A DNA stretch of 9,211 nucleotides from an uncultured Flavonifractor sp. (GCA_947384055.1 CANDFO010000085.1:1-9211); one strand, 5' to 3'. Positions 1-6,567 are shown, counted from the first letter of the stretch. Notes: a model not told the origin generated them from the letters alone. Numbers and translations: made by a program.

Positions 1-1038
1 GGAAACGGCGCTTTCCAGCAGCGTTACGGTTCTGGCCTCACAGTCCAGCTCCGCCCTTATTCCGCAGGGCAATATGCCGATGGGAGACCCATGACCGAAA
101 TTTATGTTGTACAAAATGGGAAGGCCGGGCAGTCCCTCTTCCCCGGCGACAACCTGTAAAAATATTCGCTTATATTCCTCATAGTATACTTCGCTCTGGG
201 GTTTGCCCACCAAAATTCCGCTGATTTTGCGAAAGATCCCCTGGGCCGCCAAATTACGCAGGATATATTTGACCTGATCCGGCGAGGGCTTGTCCTCGCT
301 GGTCTCCAGAAAGAGAAGGGCGTCGTTCCAGCGGTCCGGGGCGGGCCAGACCGGGGTTCCTGCGCACATGGGAAATACATCCAGACAGCCGCCCAACAGC
401 CTGCCACGCGCTTTCCCGCTGCCCTGAAGCAGCTCATATCCGTGGCGCTCCGGAAAGAGGGTACGCCGGCTGTTCAGGTTTTTCTCCTCCCAGGAGATCC
501 CCTCCGGGCTCCAGAAGGGGCTGCTCTCCAGGCGGTATCCCGCCGTGTCCCCAAAGAGCACGTCCCGCACCGCCCGAACGGTGTAGTCGAACATCTCCCC
601 GTATTCCCCGAACTCGCACATGACCGACGGACCATAAAAGTAGCTTACCCCGGCCTTGTCCATGAGAAAATGGGTGATGGTCGTGTCCGAATAGCCCATA
701 AAAATTTTGGGGTGGTCCCGCAGGACCGCCCCGTCCACATAGGGCAGCAGGCGGATAGAGTCGTCCCCGCCGATGGCGGAAAAGACCGCCTGGACGGTGT
801 CGTCCCGAAACGCGTCCATCAAGTCCCGGGCCCGCAGCTCCGGGTGCTCATACACAAACCGGCTCCCTTTCAGGGCGTGAGGCATCGGCCGCACGCGCAG
901 GCCGAACAGGTTCTCCAGACGTTCCTTGGCCAGGCGGTATTTGTGGATGAGTTCCGGGTCGCCCAACCCGCCCCAGGAGAGGCTTACCACCGCCACGGTA
1001 TCCCCCGGGCGCAGGCGGGGGGGCTTTATTGCCGTCAT
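1..1038 (-). CDS. S66-family serine peptidase, MccF-like (LD-carboxypeptidase family); 3' end cut by window edge
   Basis: The frame is open from the ATG at 1038 to the window edge, giving 346 residues with no stop; family members are about this long, so only a few residues are probably missing. Translation shows the S66 fold signatures: GGDD at 81-84, the nucleophile in GYSD (Ser117), the acid in LFLETSE (Glu245) and the catalytic His in FGHG (His316). S66 enzymes hydrolyse peptide bonds next to unusual moieties: LD-carboxypeptidases trim murein tetrapeptides, and MccF cleaves microcin C-type aminoacyl nucleotides. The Ser-Glu and Glu-His spacings (128 and 71) resemble E. coli MccF (Ser118/Glu243/His311) more than Pseudomonas LdcA (Ser115/Glu217/His285), as I recall those numbers. 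A loop with Trp176 and Trp183 also fits MccF. No signal peptide is visible, so it is cytosolic. The start overlaps the acetyltransferase stop (ATGA), implying translational coupling. Family is near certain; substrate is open. Confidence 0.9.
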   Translation of the reverse strand, partial: MTAIKPPRLRPGDTVAVVSLSWGGLGDPELIHKYRLAKERLENLFGLRVRPMPHALKGSRFVYEHPELRARDLMDAFRDDTVQAVFSAIGGDDSIRLLPYVDGAVLRDHPKIFMGYSDTTITHFLMDKAGVSYFYGPSVMCEFGEYGEMFDYTVRAVRDVLFGDTAGYRLESSPFWSPEGISWEEKNLNSRRTLFPERHGYELLQGSGKARGRLLGGCLDVFPMCAGTPVWPAPDRWNDALLFLETSEDKPSPDQVKYILRNLAAQGIFRKISGILVGKPQSEVYYEEYKRIFLQVVAGEEGLPGLPILYNINFGHGSPIGILPCGIRAELDCEARTVTLLESAVS

Positions 1039-1496
1039 AGAACCAGCTCCATCCTGATATCAGACAGTTGAAACCATTTGTCAGAATACTCTACGTACTG
1101 GAAACCGAAGTCCTCGTATATCCGCAGGGCATCCTTCAACCTGTGGTTGGAGGTGACAATCAGCACCTGCTGGTCCAGAGCGCGGGCGGCATCAATGACC
1201 GCCTGCATCAGGGCGCGGCCCACCCCTTGTCGGCGGAAGTCCTCCTTGACGCCGAACTTCAGCGCTTCGCATCTTCCGTCTCCCTGGAGCTCCAGCATAA
1301 TCATTCCGATGACTTCTCCGTCCCGGCGGGCCAGCAGCACCCGGCCCCCCTCCACCAAGAAGCGCTCCGGGTCTGCCAGCATCTCCAGGTCCACCGGCTC
1401 CAGCAGGTCATACTCCAGCAGCCAGGGCAGGGAGATATCCTCCAGCGCCTGCTTGTAGCGGGGTTCATAGTCGATGATTTCAAAGGTGTCGTCCAT
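1035..1496 (-). CDS. GNAT-family N-acetyltransferase
   Basis: This 153-residue protein has the GNAT fold order: a beta strand with RVLLARRDGEVIGMIML (52-68), the acetyl-CoA pyrophosphate-binding motif A with RRQGVG at 88-93, and motif B with ALRIYEDFGF at 123-132. The C-terminal DIRMEL is typical of a broad clostridial GNAT subgroup. It should transfer an acetyl group from acetyl-CoA to an amine; the acceptor cannot be read from sequence. The ATG at 1496 is chosen because an AGGAGG (1506-1511) lies 9 nt upstream, and because the longer in-frame extension to 1655 would run through the predicted promoter. Its TGA overlaps the ATG of the downstream S66 peptidase, so the two are one operon. Residues 1-50 before motif A are less conserved and probably form the acceptor site. 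Confidence 0.88.
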   Translation of the reverse strand: MDDTFEIIDYEPRYKQALEDISLPWLLEYDLLEPVDLEMLADPERFLVEGGRVLLARRDGEVIGMIMLELQGDGRCEALKFGVKEDFRRQGVGRALMQAVIDAARALDQQVLIVTSNHRLKDALRIYEDFGFQYVEYSDKWFQLSDIRMELVL

Positions 1497-1505
1497 GCAA
1501 AGCGG

Positions 1506-1511
1506 CCTCCT
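1506..1511 (-). promoter_or_regulatory. Ribosome binding site of the GNAT gene
   Basis: A perfect AGGAGG on the - strand, 9 nt before the ATG at 1496. It decides the start: no comparable site precedes the upstream in-frame ATGs. Confidence 0.85.
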
Positions 1512-1556
1512 CTTCTCCGGCGGATATGGGAAAACTGCTTTCTTCCTCATGTCATA

Positions 1557-1585
1557 ATCATACCATCCCGCCTGCGCCGCGTCAA
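1557..1585 (-). promoter_or_regulatory. Sigma-A promoter of the GNAT/S66-peptidase operon
   Basis: On the - strand, TTGACG (1585-1580) and TATGAT (1562-1557) are separated by 17 bp and differ from consensus by one base each. Transcription would start near 1550, giving a leader of about 55 nt ahead of the ATG at 1496. Confidence 0.8.
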
Positions 1586-1707
1586 CGGGCGCTTTCAGAG
1601 TTTTGCGGGCGGGACCAGAAACTGCCGCATTCCGGAGGCGGACGCCGGACGGCAAAACCCTGCCCGGTCCCCGATTATTCGAGAAAAAGTTGGCAAATTA
1701 CGCATCA

Positions 1708-1724
1708 GGTCGAAAAAAGTCGAA
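1708..1724 (+). promoter_or_regulatory. Tandem Spo0A-box-like sites upstream of spo0A
   Basis: GGTCGAA (1708-1714) and AGTCGAA (1718-1724) each match six of seven positions of the Spo0A box TGNCGAA, differing at the first base. They lie in the same orientation exactly 10 bp apart, one helical turn, and about 31-47 bp upstream of the predicted spo0A -35. This suggests autoregulation by Spo0A; binding is inferred only from sequence. Confidence 0.45.
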
Positions 1725-1754
1725 CGAAAATAACCAAAAAATTCCAGAAAGTCC

Positions 1755-1783
1755 TTGCGTTCGCTGTCACATCATGCTACATT
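1755..1783 (+). promoter_or_regulatory. Candidate spo0A promoter
   Basis: TTGCGT (1755-1760) and TACATT (1778-1783) are 17 bp apart, and a TG one base before the -10 (1775-1776) makes an extended -10 element. The hexamers are only moderate matches. Transcription would start near 1790, about 65 nt before the ATG. I saw no convincing sigma-H promoter in the gap, although spo0A in Bacillus has one. Confidence 0.45.
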
Positions 1784-1855
1784 ATAGTCAACCGGTGAAC
1801 AGCCTTGGCCAGGCGGAAACTTGGAAGCAGAGATACTGCGGAAGGATGCGTTTTT

Positions 1856-2629
1856 ATGGATCATAAGGTAAAAATAGTGTTGGCAGATGCCAGTGACGAG
1901 TTCCGCCGGATGTTTGCGCTGGCGCTGGCAGAGGAATCCGATTTGGAGCTGGCCGGAGACACCGGGGACGGCGAAGAGGCGGTACGGCTGGTACAGGAAC
2001 ATACGCCCGATGTGCTGATCATGGATATGGTCCTCTCCCGCATGGACGGCCTGGAGGTGCTCCATACGCTGGAGACGCTGGTCCAGCGGCCCCGCGTGCT
2101 GGTGCTCTCCGGGTTTGCCCGGGGCAATATGGCGGAGCTGGCGGCAAAAAACGGAGCCGATTACTATATGATGAAACCCTGCAGGACCGCCACCGTTCTG
2201 GAGCGGGTGCGGCAGATGGCAAATCAGCTCCAGCCTGGCGGTGAGGAGGACGCTGTCCGTTCCGGCGCCCGGGAGCAGAGTCTGGAGAGCACCGTCACCT
2301 CCATCATCCACGAAATCGGCGTGCCCGCCCATATTAAGGGCTATCAATACCTGCGGGAGGCCATTATCATCGCCGTGGGCGACATGGAGGTCATCAACGC
2401 CGTGACCAAAATTCTCTACCCGGAGGTAGCCAAGCGCTTTGGCACCACCGCCAGCCGGGTGGAGCGGGCCATCCGCCACGCCATTGAGGTGGCCTGGGAC
2501 CGGGGAGACCTGGAGACCCTGCAAAAATATTTTGGCTATACGGTCAGCAACTCCAAGGGCAAGCCTACCAACAGTGAATTTATCGCTATGATTGCCGACC
2601 GCCTTCAGCTCCAGCGGAAGGAGAAGTGA
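1856..2629 (+). CDS. spo0A: Sporulation master response regulator Spo0A
   Basis: A 257-residue protein, the usual length for Spo0A. The receiver domain (about 4-122) has the phosphoacceptor Asp57 in LIMDM, the switch Ser85 and the conserved Lys107 in MMKPC. A short linker (about 123-143) leads to the Spo0A-specific DNA-binding domain (144-257). That domain carries the hallmark stretches SIIHEIGVPAHIKGY, TTASRVERAIRHAIEVAW and KPTNSEFIAMIADRL, nearly identical to Bacillus. Phosphorylated Spo0A dimerises on TGTCGAA boxes and switches on early sporulation genes. The ATG at 1856 is preceded by GGAAGGA (1840-1846) at 9 nt; the TTG-started extension from 1805 has no such support. Oddities: the receiver acidic pair normally read as Asp-Asp is Asp11-Ala12, and the usual Pro after the phospho-Asp loop is absent (MVLSRMDG). 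The - strand neighbours are a GNAT operon, not spoIVB. Confidence 0.98.
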   Translation: MDHKVKIVLADASDEFRRMFALALAEESDLELAGDTGDGEEAVRLVQEHTPDVLIMDMVLSRMDGLEVLHTLETLVQRPRVLVLSGFARGNMAELAAKNGADYYMMKPCRTATVLERVRQMANQLQPGGEEDAVRSGAREQSLESTVTSIIHEIGVPAHIKGYQYLREAIIIAVGDMEVINAVTKILYPEVAKRFGTTASRVERAIRHAIEVAWDRGDLETLQKYFGYTVSNSKGKPTNSEFIAMIADRLQLQRKEK

Positions 2630-2638
2630 CAGCGCTGC

Positions 2639-2682
2639 GCGCCCCCACGCCCCGGGAGAAGTTCCGGCGGGCGCGGGGGCGC
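2639..2682. terminator. GC-rich hairpin between convergent genes, possible bidirectional terminator
   Basis: Arms 2639-2652 and 2669-2682 pair at 13 of 14 positions (one A/C mismatch), all other pairs being G-C, with a 16-nt loop. It sits in the 99-base gap between the ends of spo0A (+) and the membrane-protein gene (-). No T-tract follows on either strand, so it is not a canonical intrinsic terminator. It may block exonucleases or terminate with factor help. Confidence 0.4.
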
Positions 2683-2728
2683 GGGTATGATTGGCCTGGA
2701 AATAGCCGGTCTGTTCCTGCCGGGCGGC

Positions 2729-3595
2729 CTACAGCCCCTGTAAAACAGGCGCCAGCAGGTGGAGCGGGAAGAATCCCAGAGCAAAGCTGACAAGATTGGC
2801 ACACAGAGCGGCGCTCCACCGCCGGAAGGCGGAGTGCTCCCGCAGAAGCAGGGCGAAAGCAGCACATTCCGCCGCCCAGACCACCAGCTCCGGCAGGAGA
2901 AGGGTCAGCACATAATAGATGGGGTGGTCCCCGGAGACTGCCAGAACTGAGCCGCAGAATATGTGCAGCCCGACCTGTGTGACCAGGTTGACCGCCAGGA
3001 ACGTCAGCCAGGTCCGCTTTTCCCGGAATCGAAACAGCCACAGCACCAGCCCCTCGAGCAGCAGCGTGGGAATCAGCGTGGCAAGCAGCTGGACGGTAAA
3101 GTACAGGGGATAGGGGGTGGCAGGCCGGACGGTATTGGATTCCCAGTCGTATATGATGGTGTCTACATAACGGCGGGTATAGACCGTTTCGCTGGCCTGG
3201 GCGCTCTCCGCTGTGGCGGCAGCTACCCGGAAAGCCTCCGGCAGGCCGCTATAGGAGAAGCGCCAGGTCAGACCTGCCTGGGGGTGCACGCTGCCAAACA
3301 CCGGAGCCCGTCCGCTTACGCCGGTGGAATAGGCCAGCACCCAGCCGTCCCCCTCCAGACTGTGCAGGTGTTCCGCAATGGCGGGGTCATAGTCCCCGGC
3401 TTCGGAATTGGGATAGGGCTCGGAGGCGGGGGTTCCCCGGGCCAGCAGGTCCAGGTAGAGCTCCCCCTCCGGAGCGTTGCGCACTCTGATGGTAACTTCC
3501 GGCTTTGGACCCATATCAGCGCGGGCAGCAGGGGCCAGAAGCAGCATACCTGCCAGAAACGCCAAAAGACAGCGGCGGATCGATTTGGATTTCAT
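2729..3595 (-). CDS. Exported N-terminal domain fused to a four-helix membrane domain, function unknown
   Basis: The predicted protein has 288 residues. Residues 1-26 form a classical signal peptide (basic KSKSIRR, hydrophobic LLAFLAGMLLL, cleavage after AARA). The following segment of about 135 residues (27-160) begins DMGPKP, a phrase I associate with uncharacterised clostridial membrane proteins. It is polar and probably lies outside the cell. The C-terminal part holds four likely transmembrane helices (about 165-189, 196-220, 226-250, 260-284). No catalytic motif is apparent. The ATG at 3595 is chosen over an in-frame ATG at 3622: it has GGGAGG 5 nt upstream and places the basic n-region first. 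The gene lies 88 bases downstream of copA on the same strand, so it could be the last gene of the copper operon, but two hairpins sit in the gap. Nothing in the sequence shows a copper site. Confidence 0.75.
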   Translation of the reverse strand: MKSKSIRRCLLAFLAGMLLLAPAARADMGPKPEVTIRVRNAPEGELYLDLLARGTPASEPYPNSEAGDYDPAIAEHLHSLEGDGWVLAYSTGVSGRAPVFGSVHPQAGLTWRFSYSGLPEAFRVAAATAESAQASETVYTRRYVDTIIYDWESNTVRPATPYPLYFTVQLLATLIPTLLLEGLVLWLFRFREKRTWLTFLAVNLVTQVGLHIFCGSVLAVSGDHPIYYVLTLLLPELVVWAAECAAFALLLREHSAFRRWSAALCANLVSFALGFFPLHLLAPVLQGL

Positions 3596-3646
3596 GACAG
3601 CCTCCCTTTCGTACTCCTCCATGCCACTTTCATATCTGCCAGGCTG

Positions 3647-3668
3647 CCGCCGGAAAACGCACCGGCGG
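3647..3668 (-). repeat. Small hairpin in the copA-membrane protein gap
   Basis: CCGCCGG (3647-3653) and CCGGCGG (3662-3668) form a perfect 7-bp stem around an 8-nt loop. On the - strand transcript it follows the copA stop-codon hairpin by about 10 nt. There is no T-tract after it. Confidence 0.5.
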
Positions 3669-3678
3669 TCCGGAGAAG

Positions 3679-3710
3679 GGTTATCAGGTGATGGACACCA
3701 CCTGATAACC
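3679..3710 (-). repeat. 12-bp perfect inverted repeat spanning the copA stop codon
   Basis: GGTTATCAGGTG (3679-3690) and CACCTGATAACC (3699-3710) are perfect inverse complements with an 8-nt loop. On the copA transcript the 5' arm encodes the codons for GYQV, and the 3' arm contains tandem in-frame stops TGA TAA (3686-3681). It may protect the copA 3' end or attenuate read-through into the next gene. No U-run follows. Confidence 0.6.
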
Positions 3711-3884
3711 GGCCTCTTCTACAGCGGCTTTCAGAACGTCGTCACCGGCCTGACCGGTAACGGTGGCGGTTTTGGCCGCCAGGTCTACCGTGGCGGTAAC
3801 GCCTGGGATGGCGTTGAGCGCCTTTTCCACATGGGCCTGACAGTGGGCGCACATCATACCTTCGATTAAGAGCTTCTTTTCCAT
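3684..3884 (-). other. Possible internal translation start for a free CopZ-like copper chaperone
   Basis: Inside copA, in frame, an ATG at 3884 (Met779 of CopA) is preceded by AAGGAAG (3893-3899) with 8 nt spacing, a better ribosome site than that of copA itself. Translation from it gives a 66-residue protein with GMMCAHC, which is exactly the size and layout of stand-alone CopZ (betaalphabeta-betaalphabeta fold, Cu+ bound by Cys12 and Cys15 of the short form). CopZ hands copper to CopA and CsoR. The domain could equally be only the tail of CopA. Separate production is inferred from the site and is not shown. Confidence 0.45.
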
Positions 3885-6218
3885 GGTCTGCACTTCCTTT
3901 TCTAATTTTGAGGCGGTCTGCACAGATTCTTCCGCCGGTTTGACGGTTGAGGGCCGAAAGAGCTTCAGCCGCAGGGCGTTGCTTACTACGCACACCGAGG
4001 ACATGCTCATGGCGGCGGCGGCGAACATGGGGGAGAGCTGGAGCTGGAACAGCGGATACCACACCCCCGCGGCCAGAGGTATGCCGATGATATTGTAGAT
4101 AAAAGCCCAGAACAGGTTCTGCTTGATGTTGCGGATCACCTTTTTGGACAGCTCCACGGCGGTGACGGCGTCCAGCAGGTCGCTCTTCATGAGCACAATG
4201 TCCGCGCTCTCAATGGCCACGTCGGTGCCCGCGCCGATGGCGATGCCCACATCGGCCCGGGCCAGGGCGGGGGCGTCGTTGATGCCGTCACCCACCATGG
4301 CCACCCGCTTTCCCTCCGCCTGGAGCGCGGCCACATGGCGCTCTTTGTCCTGGGGCAGGACCTCCGCAATGACCTGGTCTACGCCCAGTGCCCGGCCTAC
4401 GGCCTCCGCCGTGCGGCGGTTGTCGCCGGTGAGCATGACCACCTGGATACCCAGCCGTTTAAAGGCGGCCACCGCGTCCGCGCTGGTGGGCTTGGGGGTG
4501 TCGGCCACCGCGGTCAGCCCTAAAAGACGGCCGTCCCCCGCAAAATACAGAGGGGTTTTGCCCTGGGCGGAGAGTTCATCCCCCAGGGCGGCAAACCGGC
4601 CCAAGTCCACCCCCGCCTCCTCCAGCATGGCCCGGTTTCCGGCCAGAATGCGGGCCCCCTGGATCCCGCCCGCAATTCCGCGGCCGGGGACAGCCTGAAA
4701 TTCCTCTACCGGGCAGAGAGGGATCCCCCGCTCCTGGGCCTCGGTCAGGATGGCCTCGGCCAAAGGGTGCTCCGAGCGCTGTTCCAGAGAGGCCGCCAGG
4801 CATAGAAGCTCCTCCTCACTGGAACCGGAGGCGGCCAGGCAGTCTGTGACTCTCGGCTTTCCCTGGGTAAGCGTGCCGGTTTTGTCCAGAACTACGGTTT
4901 GAATGGTGTGCAAGGTCTCCAGCGCCTCGGCGGACTTGATCAAAATACCATTTTCCGCGCCCTTTCCGGTGCCCACCATAATGGCCACCGGAGTGGCCAG
5001 TCCCAGGGCGCAGGGACAGGAGATCACCAGCACCGCCACCCCGGAGGTGAGGGCGCGCTCAATGGACCCTGTGGCCAGCATCCACACCACGGCGGTAACG
5101 AGGGCAATGCCGATGACCGTGGGCACAAAGACTCCGGCCACCTTGTCGGCCAGCTTTGCGATGGGGGCTTTGGAGGAGGCCGCCTCCTCCACCAGGCGGA
5201 TCATCTGAGCCAAGGTGGTGTCCTCCCCCACCCGCAGAGCTTTGAAGGTAAAGGAGCCAGACTTGTTGATGGCGGCGGCGGCCACCTTGTCTCCAGGGAC
5301 CTTTTCTACGGGCAGGCTTTCCCCGGTGAGCGCGGACTCATCCACGGAGGAGCTCCCCTCCACCACCACGCCGTCCACAGGAATGCGCCCGCCGGGGCGC
5401 ACCACAATCAGGTCGTCCACCCGGACCTCCTCCACCGGCAGCTCGGTCTCCACCCCGTCCCGGAGAACTGTGGCGGTCTCGGGGGCCAAGTCCATGAGAC
5501 GGGTAATTGCCTGGCTGGTTTTTCCCCGGGAGCGGGTTTCCAGGAATTTGCCCAGAGTAATCAGAGTAAGGATCATGCCCGCAGACTCAAAATACAGATC
5601 CATAGACCAGCGCTCTACCCGGACCATATCTCCGTGTCCCAGGCCCCAGGCAATCTGAAACAGGGCGGCGATGCCGTACACCACGGCGGCCGCCGAGCCA
5701 ATGGCAATAAGAGAGTCCATATTAGGGGCCCCTTGAAACAGAGTGCGGAACCCCACCTTGTAGTATTTGTCATTGAGATACATAATGGGCAGGGTCAGCA
5801 AAAACTGCAAGAACGCCACCACGAAGACGTTGCCTCGGTCATGGAAAAACGCGGGAAGAGGCCAGCCCATCATATGCCCCATGGCAATATAGAACAGGGG
5901 CAGCAGGAACACCAGAGAAATCCAGAAGCGCCGCTTCATGCCGGCCAGCTCCTCCACCATGGGGTCGGGGCCCCGGTGGGAGGCGGCTTTGGCCGCGGCT
6001 CCCGCCGGTATGGGCAGGGAGGCCCCGTAGCCCCCGGATTCGACAGCGGAAATAATGGCGTCACTGCCGGTTCGGGCTTCGTCATACTCCACAAGCATGG
6101 AGTTGGTCATCAGGCTGACGCTGACGCTCTGCACTCCGGACACCTTCCCCACCGCCTTCTCCACGTGGGCAGAGCAGGCGGTACAGGTCATGCCGGTTAC
6201 ATCAAATTTTTGCTTCAT
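3684..6218 (-). CDS. copA: Cu(I)-exporting P1B-type ATPase CopA with an extra C-terminal CopZ-like domain
   Basis: An 844-residue protein that pumps Cu+ out of the cytosol at the cost of ATP. An N-terminal heavy-metal-associated domain (1-66) carries GMTCTAC with CxxC at Cys12/Cys15. Transmembrane helices lie at about 97-116, 131-150, 168-191 and 207-225. The actuator has TGES at 298-301. The metal site is CPC at 401-403, the phosphorylated Asp is Asp445 in DKTGTLT, the nucleotide domain has SEHP (482-485), and the hinge is GDGINDAP (643-650). Helices 7-8 contain YN (708-709) and MSMSS (737-741), the marks of Cu(I) specificity. Unusually, a second, different HMA domain (779-844, CAHC at 790-793) follows a charged linker (757-778). 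A weak GGTGA precedes the ATG at 6218. The gene lies 59 nt downstream of csoR and is surely co-transcribed with it. Confidence 0.96.
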   Translation of the reverse strand: MKQKFDVTGMTCTACSAHVEKAVGKVSGVQSVSVSLMTNSMLVEYDEARTGSDAIISAVESGGYGASLPIPAGAAAKAASHRGPDPMVEELAGMKRRFWISLVFLLPLFYIAMGHMMGWPLPAFFHDRGNVFVVAFLQFLLTLPIMYLNDKYYKVGFRTLFQGAPNMDSLIAIGSAAAVVYGIAALFQIAWGLGHGDMVRVERWSMDLYFESAGMILTLITLGKFLETRSRGKTSQAITRLMDLAPETATVLRDGVETELPVEEVRVDDLIVVRPGGRIPVDGVVVEGSSSVDESALTGESLPVEKVPGDKVAAAAINKSGSFTFKALRVGEDTTLAQMIRLVEEAASSKAPIAKLADKVAGVFVPTVIGIALVTAVVWMLATGSIERALTSGVAVLVISCPCALGLATPVAIMVGTGKGAENGILIKSAEALETLHTIQTVVLDKTGTLTQGKPRVTDCLAASGSSEEELLCLAASLEQRSEHPLAEAILTEAQERGIPLCPVEEFQAVPGRGIAGGIQGARILAGNRAMLEEAGVDLGRFAALGDELSAQGKTPLYFAGDGRLLGLTAVADTPKPTSADAVAAFKRLGIQVVMLTGDNRRTAEAVGRALGVDQVIAEVLPQDKERHVAALQAEGKRVAMVGDGINDAPALARADVGIAIGAGTDVAIESADIVLMKSDLLDAVTAVELSKKVIRNIKQNLFWAFIYNIIGIPLAAGVWYPLFQLQLSPMFAAAAMSMSSVCVVSNALRLKLFRPSTVKPAEESVQTASKLEKEVQTMEKKLLIEGMMCAHCQAHVEKALNAIPGVTATVDLAAKTATVTGQAGDDVLKAAVEEAGYQVVSIT

Positions 6219-6277
6219 AAAATCACCACTTGTTTTCAGTGCGGTATATAAGACAGACCAAACAGGCCAGCCGCGCG

Positions 6278-6541
6278 CTACTTTAGGATCCGCTCCAGCG
6301 CGTGGACAAATTCGTCAATCTTTTTTTCCCGCTCGGACGGGTCGGCGGCCTCCTGCACGCAGTGGCGGAGATGAGCCTCCAGAATTTCCCGGTTCACCCG
6401 GTTTACGATGGCTCCGGTTGCCATAACCTGCTGGGATATGTCAATACAGTAACGGTCCTCCTCCACCATTTTGATAATGCCGTCCATCTGTCCCCGGGCA
6501 GTTTTCAGCAGGCGGAGAATGTTTGCCTTGTCTGCCATCAT
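6278..6541 (-). CDS. csoR: Copper-sensing transcriptional repressor CsoR
   Basis: An 87-residue all-helical repressor of the CsoR/RcnR family. The Cu(I) ligands are present with the correct spacing: Cys32, His57 and Cys61, matching Cys36/His61/Cys65 of the Mycobacterium tuberculosis protein. The N-terminal helix has the family's LLKTARGQMDGIIKMV stretch. Apo-CsoR binds operator DNA as a tetramer, and Cu(I) releases it and induces copper export. The ATG at 6541 is used, with a G-rich ribosome site (GGGGGGTGG) 8 nt upstream; a second ATG follows immediately at 6538 and could also serve. In-frame extension upstream would cross the promoter and is rejected. It heads the operon with copA, and an operator-like palindrome overlaps its own promoter, so it is autoregulated. 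Confidence 0.95.
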   Translation of the reverse strand: MMADKANILRLLKTARGQMDGIIKMVEEDRYCIDISQQVMATGAIVNRVNREILEAHLRHCVQEAADPSEREKKIDEFVHALERILK

Positions 6542-6547
6542 AACGTC

Positions 6548-6567
6548 TACCACCCCCCTGGGGTGTA
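6548..6567 (-). promoter_or_regulatory. CsoR operator-like palindrome
   Basis: CACCCC (6551-6556) and GGGGTG (6560-6565) are inverse complements separated by 3 bp, flanked by TAC and TA. This is the G/C-tract pseudopalindrome typical of CsoR sites. It covers the start of transcription, touches the -10 and includes the ribosome site, so CsoR binding would block transcription directly. Confidence 0.7.

Noticed and set aside
442..1071. Long + strand open frame of 209 codons
   Set aside because: It is antisense to the S66 peptidase, whose catalytic motifs are all in place; the + frame reads as low-complexity His/Val/Pro-rich protein with no recognisable domain.
1497..1655. N-terminal extension of the GNAT protein to 206 residues
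   Set aside because: It would place the -35 and -10 of a strong promoter inside the gene and has no ribosome site; the extension reads unlike GNAT proteins.
3900..6218. Zn/Cd-type ATPase instead of Cu
   Set aside because: The CPC motif together with YN and MSMSS in helices 7-8 and the CsoR partner point to Cu(I).
4899..6251. 450-codon + strand open frame
   Set aside because: It is exactly antisense to copA; its Gly/His/Gln-rich composition is the usual mirror of a GC-rich coding strand.
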